DNA of 31,073 nucleotides from Pseudomonadota bacterium (GTDB lineage: Bacteria; Pseudomonadota; Gammaproteobacteria; Burkholderiales; Burkholderiaceae_B): positions 1 through 31,073 of the forward strand of contig JAEWFK010000048.1 in the NCBI GenBank assembly GCA_023388835.1. The letters are read 5' to 3'. Of the stretch, positions 6,869-15,553 are shown piece after piece; position 1 is the first letter of the stretch, and every line of letters starts with the position of its first letter. Made by a program: the position numbers and the translations under genes. Below the pieces are notes generated by a model. It searched no databases. It was not told the origin of the DNA and worked only from the letters and a program-made list of their open reading frames with translations.

Positions 6869-7512
6869 GCCTGCCGCTGTGGTGCCGCTGCCTGCTCAGC
6901 TCTTGAGCCCAGCAGGCGCTCGCAGTAGCGCGCGATCATGTCGACCTCAACGTTCACGTGCTGCCCGCGCTCGAGCGACTTCAAGGTGGTGACCTGCACA
7001 GTATGCGGAATCAGGTTGATGCCTATCTCGCATCCCGCCTCGGAGTCTGCAACCGTATTCACGGTGAGACTCACACCGTTGATTGTGACCGATCCCTTGT
7101 AGGCCATGTAGCGGCCAAGGGCATACGGCATTCGAACCCGCAGGTTCCATGACTCGCCCACCGGTTCGAACACGGTGACCTCGCCAGTGCCGTCGACATG
7201 GCCCGACACGATATGGCCGTCCAGGGTGTCGCCCAGCCGCATGGCATGCTCCAGGTTCACTTCGCGCGGCTCGCCTAGACCGACGGTACGGTTCAGACTC
7301 TCGCGCGAAACATCCACATGAAATTCATCGCCCTGCATTGCCACGACTGTCATGCAGGCGCCCTGGATGGCGATGGAGTCGCCCAAACGAGAGCTTTCAC
7401 GCAGGAATCCCGGCGCGTGAATGACGAGGCGAACACCGGACTCTTGGCCGCCGTGGGCCAATGGCGACACATCCGTGATACGGCCAACCGCCGTGACAAT
7501 ACCTGTGAACAT
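6865..7512 (-). CDS. ribE: Riboflavin synthase, alpha subunit
   Basis: 215 residues, the usual length. It converts two molecules of 6,7-dimethyl-8-ribityllumazine into riboflavin and the pyrimidine by-product, the last step of riboflavin synthesis. The N-terminal signature MFTGIVTAVGRI and the two tandem lumazine-binding repeats are clear: the first contains GACMTVV and SRESLNRT, the second starts near HIVSGHVDGTGEV and contains GVSLTVN. The last residues (EQAAAPQRQA) are a non-conserved tail. AGGGAAAG before ATG 7512 supports the start. The gene follows ribD after 23 bases, as the last gene of glyA-nrdR-ribD-ribE. Its stop codon is embedded in the -35 box of the next promoter. Confidence 0.97.
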   Translation of the reverse strand: MFTGIVTAVGRITDVSPLAHGGQESGVRLVIHAPGFLRESSRLGDSIAIQGACMTVVAMQGDEFHVDVSRESLNRTVGLGEPREVNLEHAMRLGDTLDGHIVSGHVDGTGEVTVFEPVGESWNLRVRMPYALGRYMAYKGSVTINGVSLTVNTVADSEAGCEIGINLIPHTVQVTTLKSLERGQHVNVEVDMIARYCERLLGSRAEQAAAPQRQA

Positions 7513-7535
7513 GAACTTTCCCTGAGTGTTGATGG

Positions 7536-8690
7536 TCAGTCAGCGGAGTGGCGCTGGGCCACCTGCTCGAGCGCCTGGTTCAACGCCGCCCAGTGAGCGG
7601 GGTGTTGCAGCCGTAGCCGCATGTCGGTCCCGACGGCCGAGGCTTCGATGAATTCGAAGCGCTCGGTGGTATGCAGCGAGGCCGCTGCCGGCATTTGCGC
7701 CATGCCTCGCCCCATACCTAGCAGCATGGGAGCGACATAGACCAATAGTTCGTCCACGCAGCCCTGTTCCAACAGCGCGCCAGACAACCTCGCACCGGCC
7801 TCGACATGGACTTCGTTGATTTCGTGAGCGGCCAGCCAGCGCATGAGTGAGGGCAGGTCAATGCCGGCCGACGAACTGGGCATGACGACGACTTCGGCGT
7901 TGCGTTGGGCAAGGCGTTCAGCCTTGGCCTGATCGATACGGCATACAAAAACCCATACCCGGTCGCCGTCGAACAGACGCGCGTTCTCGTCGATCTCGAA
8001 ACGGGTGTCGACCACGGCACGGATGGGCTGCCTGGGCGTTTCGACGTCGCGCACATTAAGCCGGGGATCGTCTGTGCGCACCGTGCCGATGCCGGTCAGC
8101 GCCACGCAGCTGCGCGCACGCCAGTGGTGGCCGTCCGCCCGTGACAAGGGCCCGGTAATCCATTGCGATTCGCCGCCCGGCAAGGCGGTGTGTCCGTCGA
8201 GAGAAACGGCCGATTTCATGCGTACCCACGGCAACCCGCGGGTCATGCGCGAAACGAATCCGACATTCAGGGCCAGGGCCTCGTCAGCCATGACGCCGAC
8301 GGTGACTTCGATGCCCGCGGAGCGCAGGCGGGCCAGCCCCTGCCCGCCTACCAGCGGATTGGGGTCGCATAGCGCGATGACCACTCGCTGTGGTTCGGCC
8401 GCGATCAGTGCTTCGACACAGGGTGGCGTGCGTCCATGATGGCTGCAAGGTTCCAGCGTAACGTAGATCGTGGCGCCCGCCAGCGAGTGTCCTTTGGCGG
8501 CAGCATCCTGCAGCGCGACGACTTCAGCGTGCGGGCCGCCCGCCTGCTGCGTAGCCCCCTGCCCCAACACGGTCTCGCCCCGGACAATGACGCAGCCCAC
8601 GCGAGGATTGGGCGCCGTAATGTACAACGATGCCTCGGCCAAGCCCAGGGCGTGTCCCATCCAGTGTTCATCTGCGGCCAGTACAGTCAT
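7536..8690 (-). CDS. ribD: Bifunctional riboflavin deaminase/reductase RibD
   Basis: 384 residues in two domains. The N-terminal deaminase domain (about 10-150) has the zinc site His54-Ala-Glu56 with Cys82 and Cys91 in PCSHHGRTPPC and the NPRVGCVIV motif. The C-terminal reductase domain starts near RGLPWVRMKSAVSLDG and includes TGIGTVRTDDPRLNVR. Together they carry out the second and third steps from the GTP-derived pyrimidine. ATG 8690 was chosen because it overlaps the nrdR stop as ATGA, a sign of translational coupling, and because MTVLAADEHWMGHALGLA fits the family. A longer open frame upstream belongs to nrdR read in another frame. No FMN riboswitch is visible; the gene is inside an operon. 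Confidence 0.96.
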   Translation of the reverse strand: MTVLAADEHWMGHALGLAEASLYITAPNPRVGCVIVRGETVLGQGATQQAGGPHAEVVALQDAAAKGHSLAGATIYVTLEPCSHHGRTPPCVEALIAAEPQRVVIALCDPNPLVGGQGLARLRSAGIEVTVGVMADEALALNVGFVSRMTRGLPWVRMKSAVSLDGHTALPGGESQWITGPLSRADGHHWRARSCVALTGIGTVRTDDPRLNVRDVETPRQPIRAVVDTRFEIDENARLFDGDRVWVFVCRIDQAKAERLAQRNAEVVVMPSSSAGIDLPSLMRWLAAHEINEVHVEAGARLSGALLEQGCVDELLVYVAPMLLGMGRGMAQMPAAASLHTTERFEFIEASAVGTDMRLRLQHPAHWAALNQALEQVAQRHSAD

Positions 8691-9151
8691 CGAGAGCTCC
8701 CGGGCGACTGGAACTCGTTGATCGCTTTCACGAACTCGCCCACGTCTTCGAAGCTGCGGTACACAGAGGCAAAGCGCACATAGGCGACTTCGTCCAGTTC
8801 CCGGAGCTCGGCCATGACAAGGTCTCCAATGAAACGCGAACTGACCTCCTTTTGGCCGCAATGCAGCAGTTTCTCGCGTATGCGCTCGACCGCGGAATCC
8901 ATTTCGTCGGTGCTTACCGGGCGCTTGCGCAACGCCAGCTTGAGACTGGCTTCCAGTTTGCCGATATCGAATTCCGTTCGTGTGCCGTTACGCTTCACTA
9001 CGGCGGGCATGAGCAGTTCGGCTCGCTCGTAAGTGGTGAAGCGCCGCTCGCATCCGGCGCAGCGGCGCCGGCGGCGAATGACGTCGCCCTCTTCCAGCAC
9101 CCGCGTGTCGATCACCTGGGTGTCGTTGCGGTTGCAGAAGGGACATTTCAT
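8687..9151 (-). CDS. nrdR: Transcriptional repressor NrdR
   Basis: 154 residues, matching the family. The zinc ribbon uses Cys3, Cys6, Cys31 and Cys34 (MKCPFC and RRCAGCERRF). The ATP-cone domain follows from about 49 (VVKRNGTRTEFDIGKL) to about 139. NrdR senses ATP and dATP and represses ribonucleotide reductase genes by binding NrdR boxes; no such gene is in the window. The gene starts 21 bases after glyA and overlaps ribD by four bases. The glyA-nrdR-rib order is common in proteobacteria and links folate and flavin genes. No clear Shine-Dalgarno sequence precedes the start, which suggests coupling to glyA translation. Confidence 0.97.
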   Translation of the reverse strand: MKCPFCNRNDTQVIDTRVLEEGDVIRRRRRCAGCERRFTTYERAELLMPAVVKRNGTRTEFDIGKLEASLKLALRKRPVSTDEMDSAVERIREKLLHCGQKEVSSRFIGDLVMAELRELDEVAYVRFASVYRSFEDVGEFVKAINEFQSPGSSR

Positions 9152-9172
9152 GGCGAGCGGCTACGGTGAACG

Positions 9173-10417
9173 TCAGCGGTAAACCGGGAACCGCGCGGTC
9201 AGCTCATTGACGCGCGCCCGCACAGACGCCAGATTGGCTTCGTCGTTGGGGTTGTCCAGTACGTCGGCGATAAGGTGCGCCGTGAGCTCGGCTTCGGCTT
9301 CCTTGAAACCACGCGTGGTCATGGCGGGCGACCCCAGACGTACGCCGCTGGTCACGAAGGGCTTTTCAGGATCGTTGGGAATGGCGTTCTTATTGACCGT
9401 GATGTGCGCCTTGCCCAGTGCGATCTCGGCGTCCTTGCCGGTGATGCCCTTGGCGCGAAGATCGACCAGCATCACGTGGCTTTCGGTGCGGCCGGACACG
9501 ATGCGCAGACCGCGCTCGACCAGCGTATTAGCCATCGCTTGCGCGTTCTTCACGACCTGCTGAGCGTAGTCCTTCCATTCAGGCGACAGGGCTTCTTTGA
9601 AGGCGACTGCCTTGCCCGCGATGACATGCATTAGCGGGCCGCCCTGGATGCCGGGGAAAATGGCGGAATTGATGATTTTTTCGTGCTCGGCCTTCATCAT
9701 GATGACGCCGCCTCGCGGGCCGCGCAGCGACTTGTGCGTCGTGGAAGTGACGAAGTCAGCATGAGGGACAGGGTTGGGATATTCGCCGCCGGCAACCAGA
9801 CCGGCATAGTGAGCGATATCCACCATGAACAGAGCACCGTTCTCGCGAGCGATGCGGGCCATCCGCTCGAAATCGATGCGCAGCGCGTAGGCGGAGGCGC
9901 CGCCCACGATCAGCTTGGGCTTGTGCTCGCGCGCCAGCTGTTCGAGTTCGTCGTAGTCCAGTTCTTCTTTTTCGTTCAGGCCGTAAGAAATGAAGTTATA
10001 GAGCTTGCCTGAGGCATTGACCGGCGAGCCGTGCGTCAGGTGACCGCCTTCGGCCAGGCTCATGCCCAGCACGGTGTCGCCCGGCTTGAGGACCGCCATA
10101 TAGACACCTTGATTGGCCTGCGAACCCGAATTCGGCTGCACGTTGGCCGCTTCCGCCCCGAATATCTGCTTCAGACGGTCGATGGCGAGCTGTTCGACGA
10201 TATCGACATACTCGCAGCCACCGTAGTAACGCTTGCCCGGATACCCTTCCGCATACTTGTTGGTCAGTTGCGTGCCCTGGGCTTGCATGACGGCCGGGCT
10301 GGTGTAGTTTTCGGAAGCGATCAGTTCGATATGCTCTTCCTGGCGCACGTTCTCTTTCTGAACGGCATCCCAGAGCTCGGCATCGACCTGATCAAGGGTA
10401 CGGGAGCGGTCAAACAT
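9173..10417 (-). CDS. glyA: Serine hydroxymethyltransferase
   Basis: 414 residues, close to E. coli GlyA (417). It is a PLP enzyme interconverting serine plus tetrahydrofolate with glycine plus 5,10-methylenetetrahydrofolate. The PLP lysine is Lys229 in STTHKSLRGPRGG. ASENYTSPAVMQAQG, YAEGYPGKRYYGG and MVDIAHYAGLVAGG are conserved active-site segments. GAGGATC lies before ATG 10417. It has its own promoter region in the 107-base gap after ybhB, with two inverted repeats, and leads the unit glyA-nrdR-ribD-ribE. No glycine riboswitch is seen. Confidence 0.98.
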   Translation of the reverse strand: MFDRSRTLDQVDAELWDAVQKENVRQEEHIELIASENYTSPAVMQAQGTQLTNKYAEGYPGKRYYGGCEYVDIVEQLAIDRLKQIFGAEAANVQPNSGSQANQGVYMAVLKPGDTVLGMSLAEGGHLTHGSPVNASGKLYNFISYGLNEKEELDYDELEQLAREHKPKLIVGGASAYALRIDFERMARIARENGALFMVDIAHYAGLVAGGEYPNPVPHADFVTSTTHKSLRGPRGGVIMMKAEHEKIINSAIFPGIQGGPLMHVIAGKAVAFKEALSPEWKDYAQQVVKNAQAMANTLVERGLRIVSGRTESHVMLVDLRAKGITGKDAEIALGKAHITVNKNAIPNDPEKPFVTSGVRLGSPAMTTRGFKEAEAELTAHLIADVLDNPNDEANLASVRARVNELTARFPVYR

Positions 10418-10430
10418 GGGGCGATCCTCG

Positions 10431-10477
10431 GATTACAAGACAAGTAATCGGCCATTTTAGCCTGAACCCCCTGGTTC
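10431..10477 (-). promoter_or_regulatory. glyA promoter region with two inverted repeats
   Basis: TAAAAT (10459-10454, minus strand) is a probable -10 box about 37 bases before the glyA ATG. No good -35 box precedes it, which suggests activator dependence. GAACC/GGTTC (10464-10468 and 10473-10477) forms an inverted repeat just upstream of the -10. GATTAC/GTAATC (10431-10436 and 10444-10449) forms another around the predicted start site. Either could be an operator. Confidence 0.35.
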
Positions 10478-10524
10478 CACAGAAAGCGGGCGGGCGCCGA
10501 AATCACCCCACGCAGACCCGGCCG

Positions 10525-11157
10525 TTACTGGGCGATCAGGCGGGGGTTCAAGGTGTAGATCCCGGTGATCGACGCCTGCGCCAGGATATGGCCCTGCATG
10601 GCCTCGAGAGCTTCCTTCCCGGAGAAACGGCCGTCAACGGGGAGCTCAGGGATATCAAGCGCGTAGACGGTGAAGACGTAGCGATGGGGAATGGAATCAT
10701 TCCAGGGAGGGCAGGGGCCGTCGTAGCCGAAATAATCGCCGTTCATGTCGCGATCGTTCGCAAACCAGCCTGTATAGTCGTTCAGGCCTTGCCGAGTGCC
10801 GTCGAGCGCAAGTGGGCCGGCCTTGCCACGCGGGGTGATGCCGTTGGAATAGGCGCCCTCGGCCACTTGCGTGGTGTGGCCTGGAATGTCGATGAGCACC
10901 CAGTGGAAGAAGTCCACACGCGGAAGCGTGTCAGGGATCTCGCGGCCTTCCTGGTTGACGTCGTCCGGCTTGCTGGGGACGTCCGGGTCGTGGCAGATGA
11001 TGGCGAACGATTGCGTGTCGGCCGGAGCGTCGGACCATGCCAACTGCGGATTGACGTTGCCGGCCAGGGCCACATGAGCGATGCCGTCCGGCTTGGCGAA
11101 GGCATAGCGTTCGGAAATGTTCCCCTGATCTGAAATCGACTCACTGAAAAGCTTCAT
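10525..11157 (-). CDS. YbhB/YbcL-type phosphatidylethanolamine-binding-family protein
   Basis: 210 residues with the PEBP ligand-pocket motifs: PQLAWSDAP, DPDVPSKPDD, FFHWVLIDIP, GYDGPCPPWND and HRYVFTVYALD. Bacterial members resemble Raf-kinase-inhibitor protein; their physiological role is not settled. It is longer than E. coli YbhB (158) because of insertions between DPDVP and FFHWVL and around GLNDYTGWFANDRDMNGDYF. There is no signal peptide. AGGAG lies seven bases before ATG 11157, and the gene follows tyrS after 16 bases, so the two are probably co-transcribed. The function cannot be refined from sequence. Confidence 0.9.
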   Translation of the reverse strand: MKLFSESISDQGNISERYAFAKPDGIAHVALAGNVNPQLAWSDAPADTQSFAIICHDPDVPSKPDDVNQEGREIPDTLPRVDFFHWVLIDIPGHTTQVAEGAYSNGITPRGKAGPLALDGTRQGLNDYTGWFANDRDMNGDYFGYDGPCPPWNDSIPHRYVFTVYALDIPELPVDGRFSGKEALEAMQGHILAQASITGIYTLNPRLIAQ

Positions 11158-11173
11158 CGCGAACTCCTGTAGA

Positions 11174-12403
11174 TCAAGCGGTTAGCGTAATTCGGGCAAA
11201 TTTTCGTTTACCGACCTGCACCACGTAGGTGCCTGCATCCAGTTGCAGGGATTTGTCATCGATGCGTTGCCCGTCGACCCGCACGCCGCCCTGTTCAACG
11301 TTACGCTGGGCTTCGGAACCTGAAGCAGCCAGGCCGGCCTCGCGCAATATCTTCAGTATACCCATCGGGGCCTGCCCGACCGTCAGCTCGGGCATGTCTT
11401 CGGGAATGGCACCATCGCGGAAGCGTGCCTCGAAACTCGCCAGCGCCTCGGCCGCCGCCTGACGCGTATGAAAGCGCGTAACAATCTCTTGGGCGAGCGC
11501 GACTTTGGCTTCGCGCGGGTTAAGGCCTTCTTGTACCTGCTTCTGCAGCCGGCCGATATCGTCCATCGAGCGGAACGACAGCAACTCGTAGTAGCGCCAC
11601 ATCAGGGTGTCGGAAATCGACATGAGCTTGCCGAACATGGAGTCCGGCGATTCTGAAATGCCGATGTAATTGCCCTTGGATTTCGACATCTTATCGACGC
11701 CGTCGGTGCCTTCGAGCAGCGGCATGGTCAGAATGCACTGCTGTTCCATGCCGTATTCTTTCTGCAGCTCACGCCCCACCAGAAGATTGAACTTCTGGTC
11801 GGTTCCGCCCATCTCGAGGTCGGCCTTGAGCGCCACGGAGTCATAGCCCTGCAGCAGGGGATAAAGGAATTCGTGCACCGAGATCGGGATCCCGCCCTTG
11901 AAGCGGCGGGTGAAATCCTCGCGCTCCATCATGCGGGCGACCGTGTAGCGCGATGCCAGCTTGATCATGCCGCGCGACCCCAAGGAATCGCACCATTCGG
12001 AGTTGTAGCGGATTTCGGTGCGCGCCGGGTCGAGCACCATGCTGGCTTGCTCGTAATACGTCTTGGCGTTCTCGTGAATCTGTTCGGCGGTGAGCGGGGG
12101 GCGCGTGCTATTGCGGCCGCTTGGGTCCCCGATGAGTGCGGTGAAGTCGCCAATAAGGAAAATCACCGTATGACCGAGATCCTGCAACTGGCGCATCTTG
12201 TTCAGCACCACAGTATGTCCCAAATGAATGTCGGGCGCGGTGGGATCCAGCCCCAGCTTGATGCGCAGCGGCTTGGCCTGTTCACGGCTGCGGGCAAGCT
12301 TGCGGACGAATTCGGACTCGACCAGTAATTCATCGCAGCCCCGCTTGACCACGTTCAGATCCTGTTCGATTTCGGGGGTGATGGGGGCTTCGTTGGGCGA
12401 CAT
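11174..12403 (-). CDS. tyrS: Tyrosyl-tRNA synthetase
   Basis: 409 residues, class I synthetase of the TyrRZ-like subgroup found in many proteobacteria. The HIGH motif is HLGH (60-63), KMSKS is at 238-242, and the anticodon-binding middle region is followed by an S4 RNA-binding domain (about 345-409; GGVRVDGQRIDDKSLQL). It charges tRNA-Tyr with tyrosine. The ribosome-binding site is weak (GCAGAGCC), and a TCTGCA/TGCAGA palindrome (12412-12417, 12420-12425) lies eight bases before ATG 12403, where it could affect initiation. It is divergent from the M23 peptidase gene and precedes ybhB. Confidence 0.97.
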   Translation of the reverse strand: MSPNEAPITPEIEQDLNVVKRGCDELLVESEFVRKLARSREQAKPLRIKLGLDPTAPDIHLGHTVVLNKMRQLQDLGHTVIFLIGDFTALIGDPSGRNSTRPPLTAEQIHENAKTYYEQASMVLDPARTEIRYNSEWCDSLGSRGMIKLASRYTVARMMEREDFTRRFKGGIPISVHEFLYPLLQGYDSVALKADLEMGGTDQKFNLLVGRELQKEYGMEQQCILTMPLLEGTDGVDKMSKSKGNYIGISESPDSMFGKLMSISDTLMWRYYELLSFRSMDDIGRLQKQVQEGLNPREAKVALAQEIVTRFHTRQAAAEALASFEARFRDGAIPEDMPELTVGQAPMGILKILREAGLAASGSEAQRNVEQGGVRVDGQRIDDKSLQLDAGTYVVQVGKRKFARITLTA

Positions 12404-12491
12404 AGGCTGGCTCTGCAGATGCAGACTCGGTCAAATAATTAGGGTTGCAAGTAAAAAAACGGAAAAAGTCTCGAAATCAATCGGCTAATCG

Positions 12492-12510
12492 GATAGCATA
12501 GCGTGCTATC
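12492..12510. promoter_or_regulatory. Inverted repeat in the tyrS / M23 peptidase divergent promoter region
   Basis: GATAGCA (12492-12498) and TGCTATC (12504-12510) are perfect inverted copies separated by five bases, midway in the 175-base divergent gap. The size fits a dimeric-regulator operator. A long A-rich tract lies on the tyrS side (12452-12466). No promoter could be assigned with confidence for either gene. Confidence 0.4.
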
Positions 12511-12578
12511 TGCCCCCTGCACGCGAGCGGGGTCGCGCACGCCGGCAACGCAGCATCTTATCATCCAGGTTTTCGTCC

Positions 12579-13982
12579 ATGTCCGAGCAAGGCCTCCACG
12601 CCACGCCCTCCATGCGCGACGCAGCACGCGCGCATCGCAAACCCTTCCACTTCGTCCGCAAGAGCCTTTTCATGGTGGCGCTGGGCCTCTTTGGCACGGC
12701 GGGCGCGCTGGCAGTAGTGGAACCGCCCCAGAAACCCACCGTTTACACGGCGGAAAGCGTCCTCCCCCTGCCGGAAATCGATGTACTGTCGGAAACGACC
12801 ACCAGCGATCCTTTCATCAGCGAAACGGTTATTCGCCGCGGCGATACGCTAGCCGACCTGCTGCAGCGGCTGCATGTCCAGGAAGCCGGCCTGCAATCGT
12901 TCCTGGTGCAGGAACCTTCGGCGCGATCCATCTATAAGCTCTACCCGGGCCGTGTGGTCCGCGCCGCGCTGGACCACGAAGGGCGCCTGGTATCGCTGCG
13001 CTACGATCATACCCCCGGTGTTCGGGACAAGGGCCAGTATTTCAGCCGCTGGCTGGAAGTCTCCCCTGACGGCGAAGGCGGCTTCATTGCCAGCGAACAG
13101 GAACAAGCGGCCGATACTCAGATCCGCATCGCAGAAGGCGAAATCGCCAGCTCGCTGTTCGGCGCCACGGATTCCGCCGGCATCCCCGACCACATCACCA
13201 TGCAGATGGTCGAGATTCTGGGCAGCAAGATCGACTTTCTGAAAGACCTGCGCAAGGGCGATCGATTCCGCCTGGTGTACGAAACCTATTCCAACGACGG
13301 CCGTGAGGTCGGTGCGGGTCGTGTACTGGCGGTCGAATTCCTGAACAAGGAAAAGCTCTACGACGCCGTATGGTTCACGCCCGAATCCGGATCCGGCGGC
13401 TATTACGATTTCGACGGCCGCAGCTTGAAGGGCGCCTTTCTGCGCACCGCACTCAAGTTCACCCGCATCAGCTCGACGTTCGGTGGCCGGCGCCACCCGG
13501 TGCATGGCGGTTTTCGCCAGCACAAGGGCGTGGACTACGCCGCACCCAGCGGTACGCCCATCCACGCCACGGCAGACGGCGTCGTGAAATTCGCAGGCTG
13601 GCAGCGCGGCTACGGCAACACCATCATCCTGGAACACCACGGCAACGTCTCGACGCTCTACGCCCACCAGAAAGGCTTCGCAAAGAACCTGAAGAAGGGC
13701 ATGAAGGTCTCGCAAGGCGACCACATCGGCTACGTGGGCTCCACTGGCTGGTCCACCGGACCGCATTTGCATTATGAGTTCCGCGTGAACAACAAGCAGG
13801 TCGATCCGCTTTCGGTCGATCTGCCGGTCGCGCGTACGCTTACTCCGAATGAACGCAAGCAGTTCGATACCGCCATTGCGCAGTACCGCGACCACATCCA
13901 GCTGCTGCAGGGCACCGCTCTGGCGACCGCCGAAGACGCCGGCGACGATGCCGGCGCCGTGCAGATCGCCGACCTGCAGTAA
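12579..13982 (+). CDS. M23 (LytM/MepM-type) peptidoglycan endopeptidase, membrane-anchored
   Basis: 467 residues. A short cytoplasmic N-terminus is followed by a signal anchor (about 29-48, SLFMVALGLFGTAGALAVV). An OapA/LysM-like region contains ETVIRRGDTLADLLQRL (about 82-98), and the C-terminal zinc endopeptidase domain spans about 300-410. Zinc ligands are His315 and Asp319 in HKGVDYAAP and His398 in PHLHYEF, with His396 the companion catalytic residue. All are present, so it should be active in cleaving peptide cross-links in the periplasm. The tail after 410 is variable. It sits next to anmK, a pairing of wall cleavage and recycling widely conserved in proteobacteria. The Shine-Dalgarno sequence is weak (CCAGG); Met12 is a possible alternative start. 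Confidence 0.94.
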   Translation: MSEQGLHATPSMRDAARAHRKPFHFVRKSLFMVALGLFGTAGALAVVEPPQKPTVYTAESVLPLPEIDVLSETTTSDPFISETVIRRGDTLADLLQRLHVQEAGLQSFLVQEPSARSIYKLYPGRVVRAALDHEGRLVSLRYDHTPGVRDKGQYFSRWLEVSPDGEGGFIASEQEQAADTQIRIAEGEIASSLFGATDSAGIPDHITMQMVEILGSKIDFLKDLRKGDRFRLVYETYSNDGREVGAGRVLAVEFLNKEKLYDAVWFTPESGSGGYYDFDGRSLKGAFLRTALKFTRISSTFGGRRHPVHGGFRQHKGVDYAAPSGTPIHATADGVVKFAGWQRGYGNTIILEHHGNVSTLYAHQKGFAKNLKKGMKVSQGDHIGYVGSTGWSTGPHLHYEFRVNNKQVDPLSVDLPVARTLTPNERKQFDTAIAQYRDHIQLLQGTALATAEDAGDDAGAVQIADLQ

Positions 13983-13990
13983 AGCACCGC

Positions 13991-15109
13991 ATGTCCTGCG
14001 CTGCCCGGAAGGCGTATATCGGCGTCATGTCGGGCACCAGCCTGGATGCTGTCGACGCCGTGCTGCTTCACTTCGATTCGTCGGGCCAGGCAACGGCGGC
14101 AGGTGGCGCGAGCCTGGAGCTTCCTCGTGAACTGCGCCATGAACTGCTGGCGCTGAATACATCCGGCACAGACGAACTCGGCCGCTCCGCCCGGGCATCC
14201 CTCGCACTCGCCGAGCTTTATGCCGAGACGGTGCGGAACCTTCTCCACACCACTCATACGCGGGCAGACGATATCACCGCCGTGGGCGTGCATGGGCAGA
14301 CGGTCCGCCATCGCCCGGATCTTGGCTACACCATTCAGCTCAACGCACCCGCCCGTGTGGCGGAGCTGATCGGCATCGATGTGATCGCCGATTTCCGCAG
14401 CCGCGATATCGCTGCGGGAGGCCAGGGGGCACCGCTGGTACCGGCTTTTCATGCAGCGCAATTCCGCTCTGAACACACCCGGGTCATCCTGAATCTGGGC
14501 GGAATTGCGAACATCACCATATTGGATCCGGATGGCGGTATCCGCGGCTTCGACACAGGCCCGGCCAACATGCTCATGGACGCCTGGATCCAGCAACATC
14601 AGGGCCGGCCTTACGATGCCAACGGTGCCTGGGCCGCATCGGGCATGCCTTCGGCGCCGTTACTGGGCCACTTGCTGGCGGATCCGTGGTTCGCCTTGCC
14701 GCCGCCCAAGTCGACGGGGCGTGATGATTTCAGCCTGGCGTGGCTGAACCAGCGTATCGCGGAAACACTCGGCTTTGCCGGGCATCCGGACGCCGCGGAC
14801 GTTCAAGCCACGCTGCTGCAACTCACTGCAACCAGCGTCGCGCAGGCAATAAAAAGTCATGCGCCCGATACTACTGACGTGTTGGTATGCGGCGGCGGAA
14901 TGCGCAATACGGCGCTGATGGCGGCCTTGCAAGCCGCCCTTCCCTGTCGAGTGGAAAGTACTGATGACCACGGCCTGCCCGCCCAATGGGTTGAGGCAGC
15001 GGCTTTTGCCTGGCTGGCGTGGTGTTACGACATGCGCCGGCCGGCCGGGCTGCCTGCGGTCACGGCCGCATCCAGGCCCACTATCTTGGGCTGCAAATAT
15101 CTTGCGTGA
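13991..15109 (+). CDS. anmK: Anhydro-N-acetylmuramic acid kinase
   Basis: 372 residues. It phosphorylates and opens 1,6-anhydro-N-acetylmuramic acid to MurNAc-6-phosphate in peptidoglycan recycling. Family motifs are IGVMSGTSLDAVDAV (10-24), GVHGQTVRH, ADFRSRDIAAGGQGAPLVP, NLGGIANITIL and GFDTGPANMLMDAW. The N-terminal extension is only a few residues. It starts eight bases after the M23 gene stop, so the two form one unit; the ribosome-binding site is poor, consistent with coupling. The 75-base gap to erpA has only a short GGCGC/GCGCC hairpin (15146-15162). Confidence 0.96.
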   Translation: MSCAARKAYIGVMSGTSLDAVDAVLLHFDSSGQATAAGGASLELPRELRHELLALNTSGTDELGRSARASLALAELYAETVRNLLHTTHTRADDITAVGVHGQTVRHRPDLGYTIQLNAPARVAELIGIDVIADFRSRDIAAGGQGAPLVPAFHAAQFRSEHTRVILNLGGIANITILDPDGGIRGFDTGPANMLMDAWIQQHQGRPYDANGAWAASGMPSAPLLGHLLADPWFALPPPKSTGRDDFSLAWLNQRIAETLGFAGHPDAADVQATLLQLTATSVAQAIKSHAPDTTDVLVCGGGMRNTALMAALQAALPCRVESTDDHGLPAQWVEAAAFAWLAWCYDMRRPAGLPAVTAASRPTILGCKYLA

Positions 15110-15184
15110 CGGAGCGGGCGGCGTCAACAGCGGCCGGCATCTATAGGCGCTACTGCTGCGCCCTGCCCGCAAAGAAGGCGCCGC

Positions 15185-15553
15185 TCAGGGCGCGAAGGAC
15201 GAGCCGCAGCCGCAAGTGGTGTTGGCGTTGGGATTCCGGATGACGAACTGAGCGCCATCGAGATCGTCCTTGTAGTCGATTTCCGCCCCCACCAGATACT
15301 GGAAACTCATGGGATCGACGAGAAGCTCGACCCCTTCCTTTTGAATGGTGGTGTCGTCGTCGTTGACGGTTTCATCGAAGGTAAAACCATACTGGAAACC
15401 GGAACAGCCGCCACCCTGCACGAAAACGCGCAGGCGCAGATCGGGATTGGCTTCTTCAGCCAGCAGCTCCTTCACCTTTGCTGCGGCGGCATCAGAAAAC
15501 AGAATGGGGGAAGGCGGCGCCTGAAGGTCGACGGACTGGGTGATATTGCTCAT
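15185..15553 (-). CDS. erpA: Iron-sulfur cluster insertion protein ErpA
   Basis: 122 residues, A-type carrier. The three cluster-binding cysteines are Cys50 (GGGCSGF), Cys114 and Cys116 (TTCGCGSSF). It delivers Fe-S clusters to apoproteins such as IspG/IspH and respiratory enzymes. ATG 15553 was chosen because GGAG precedes it and MSNITQSVDLQAP fits the family; the 14 extra upstream codons have no such support. It is the third gene of argC-DUF6776-erpA on the minus strand and is convergent with anmK. Confidence 0.96.
   Translation of the reverse strand: MSNITQSVDLQAPPSPILFSDAAAAKVKELLAEEANPDLRLRVFVQGGGCSGFQYGFTFDETVNDDDTTIQKEGVELLVDPMSFQYLVGAEIDYKDDLDGAQFVIRNPNANTTCGCGSSFAP

Noticed and set aside
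8691..9172. Possible FMN riboswitch for the riboflavin genes
   Set aside because: ribD is inside an operon and overlaps nrdR; no RFN-type sequence was seen here or before glyA.
12849..13895. Minus-strand open frame of 348 codons opposite the M23 peptidase
   Set aside because: Shadow of a GC-rich gene with a well-recognised zinc peptidase domain on the plus strand.
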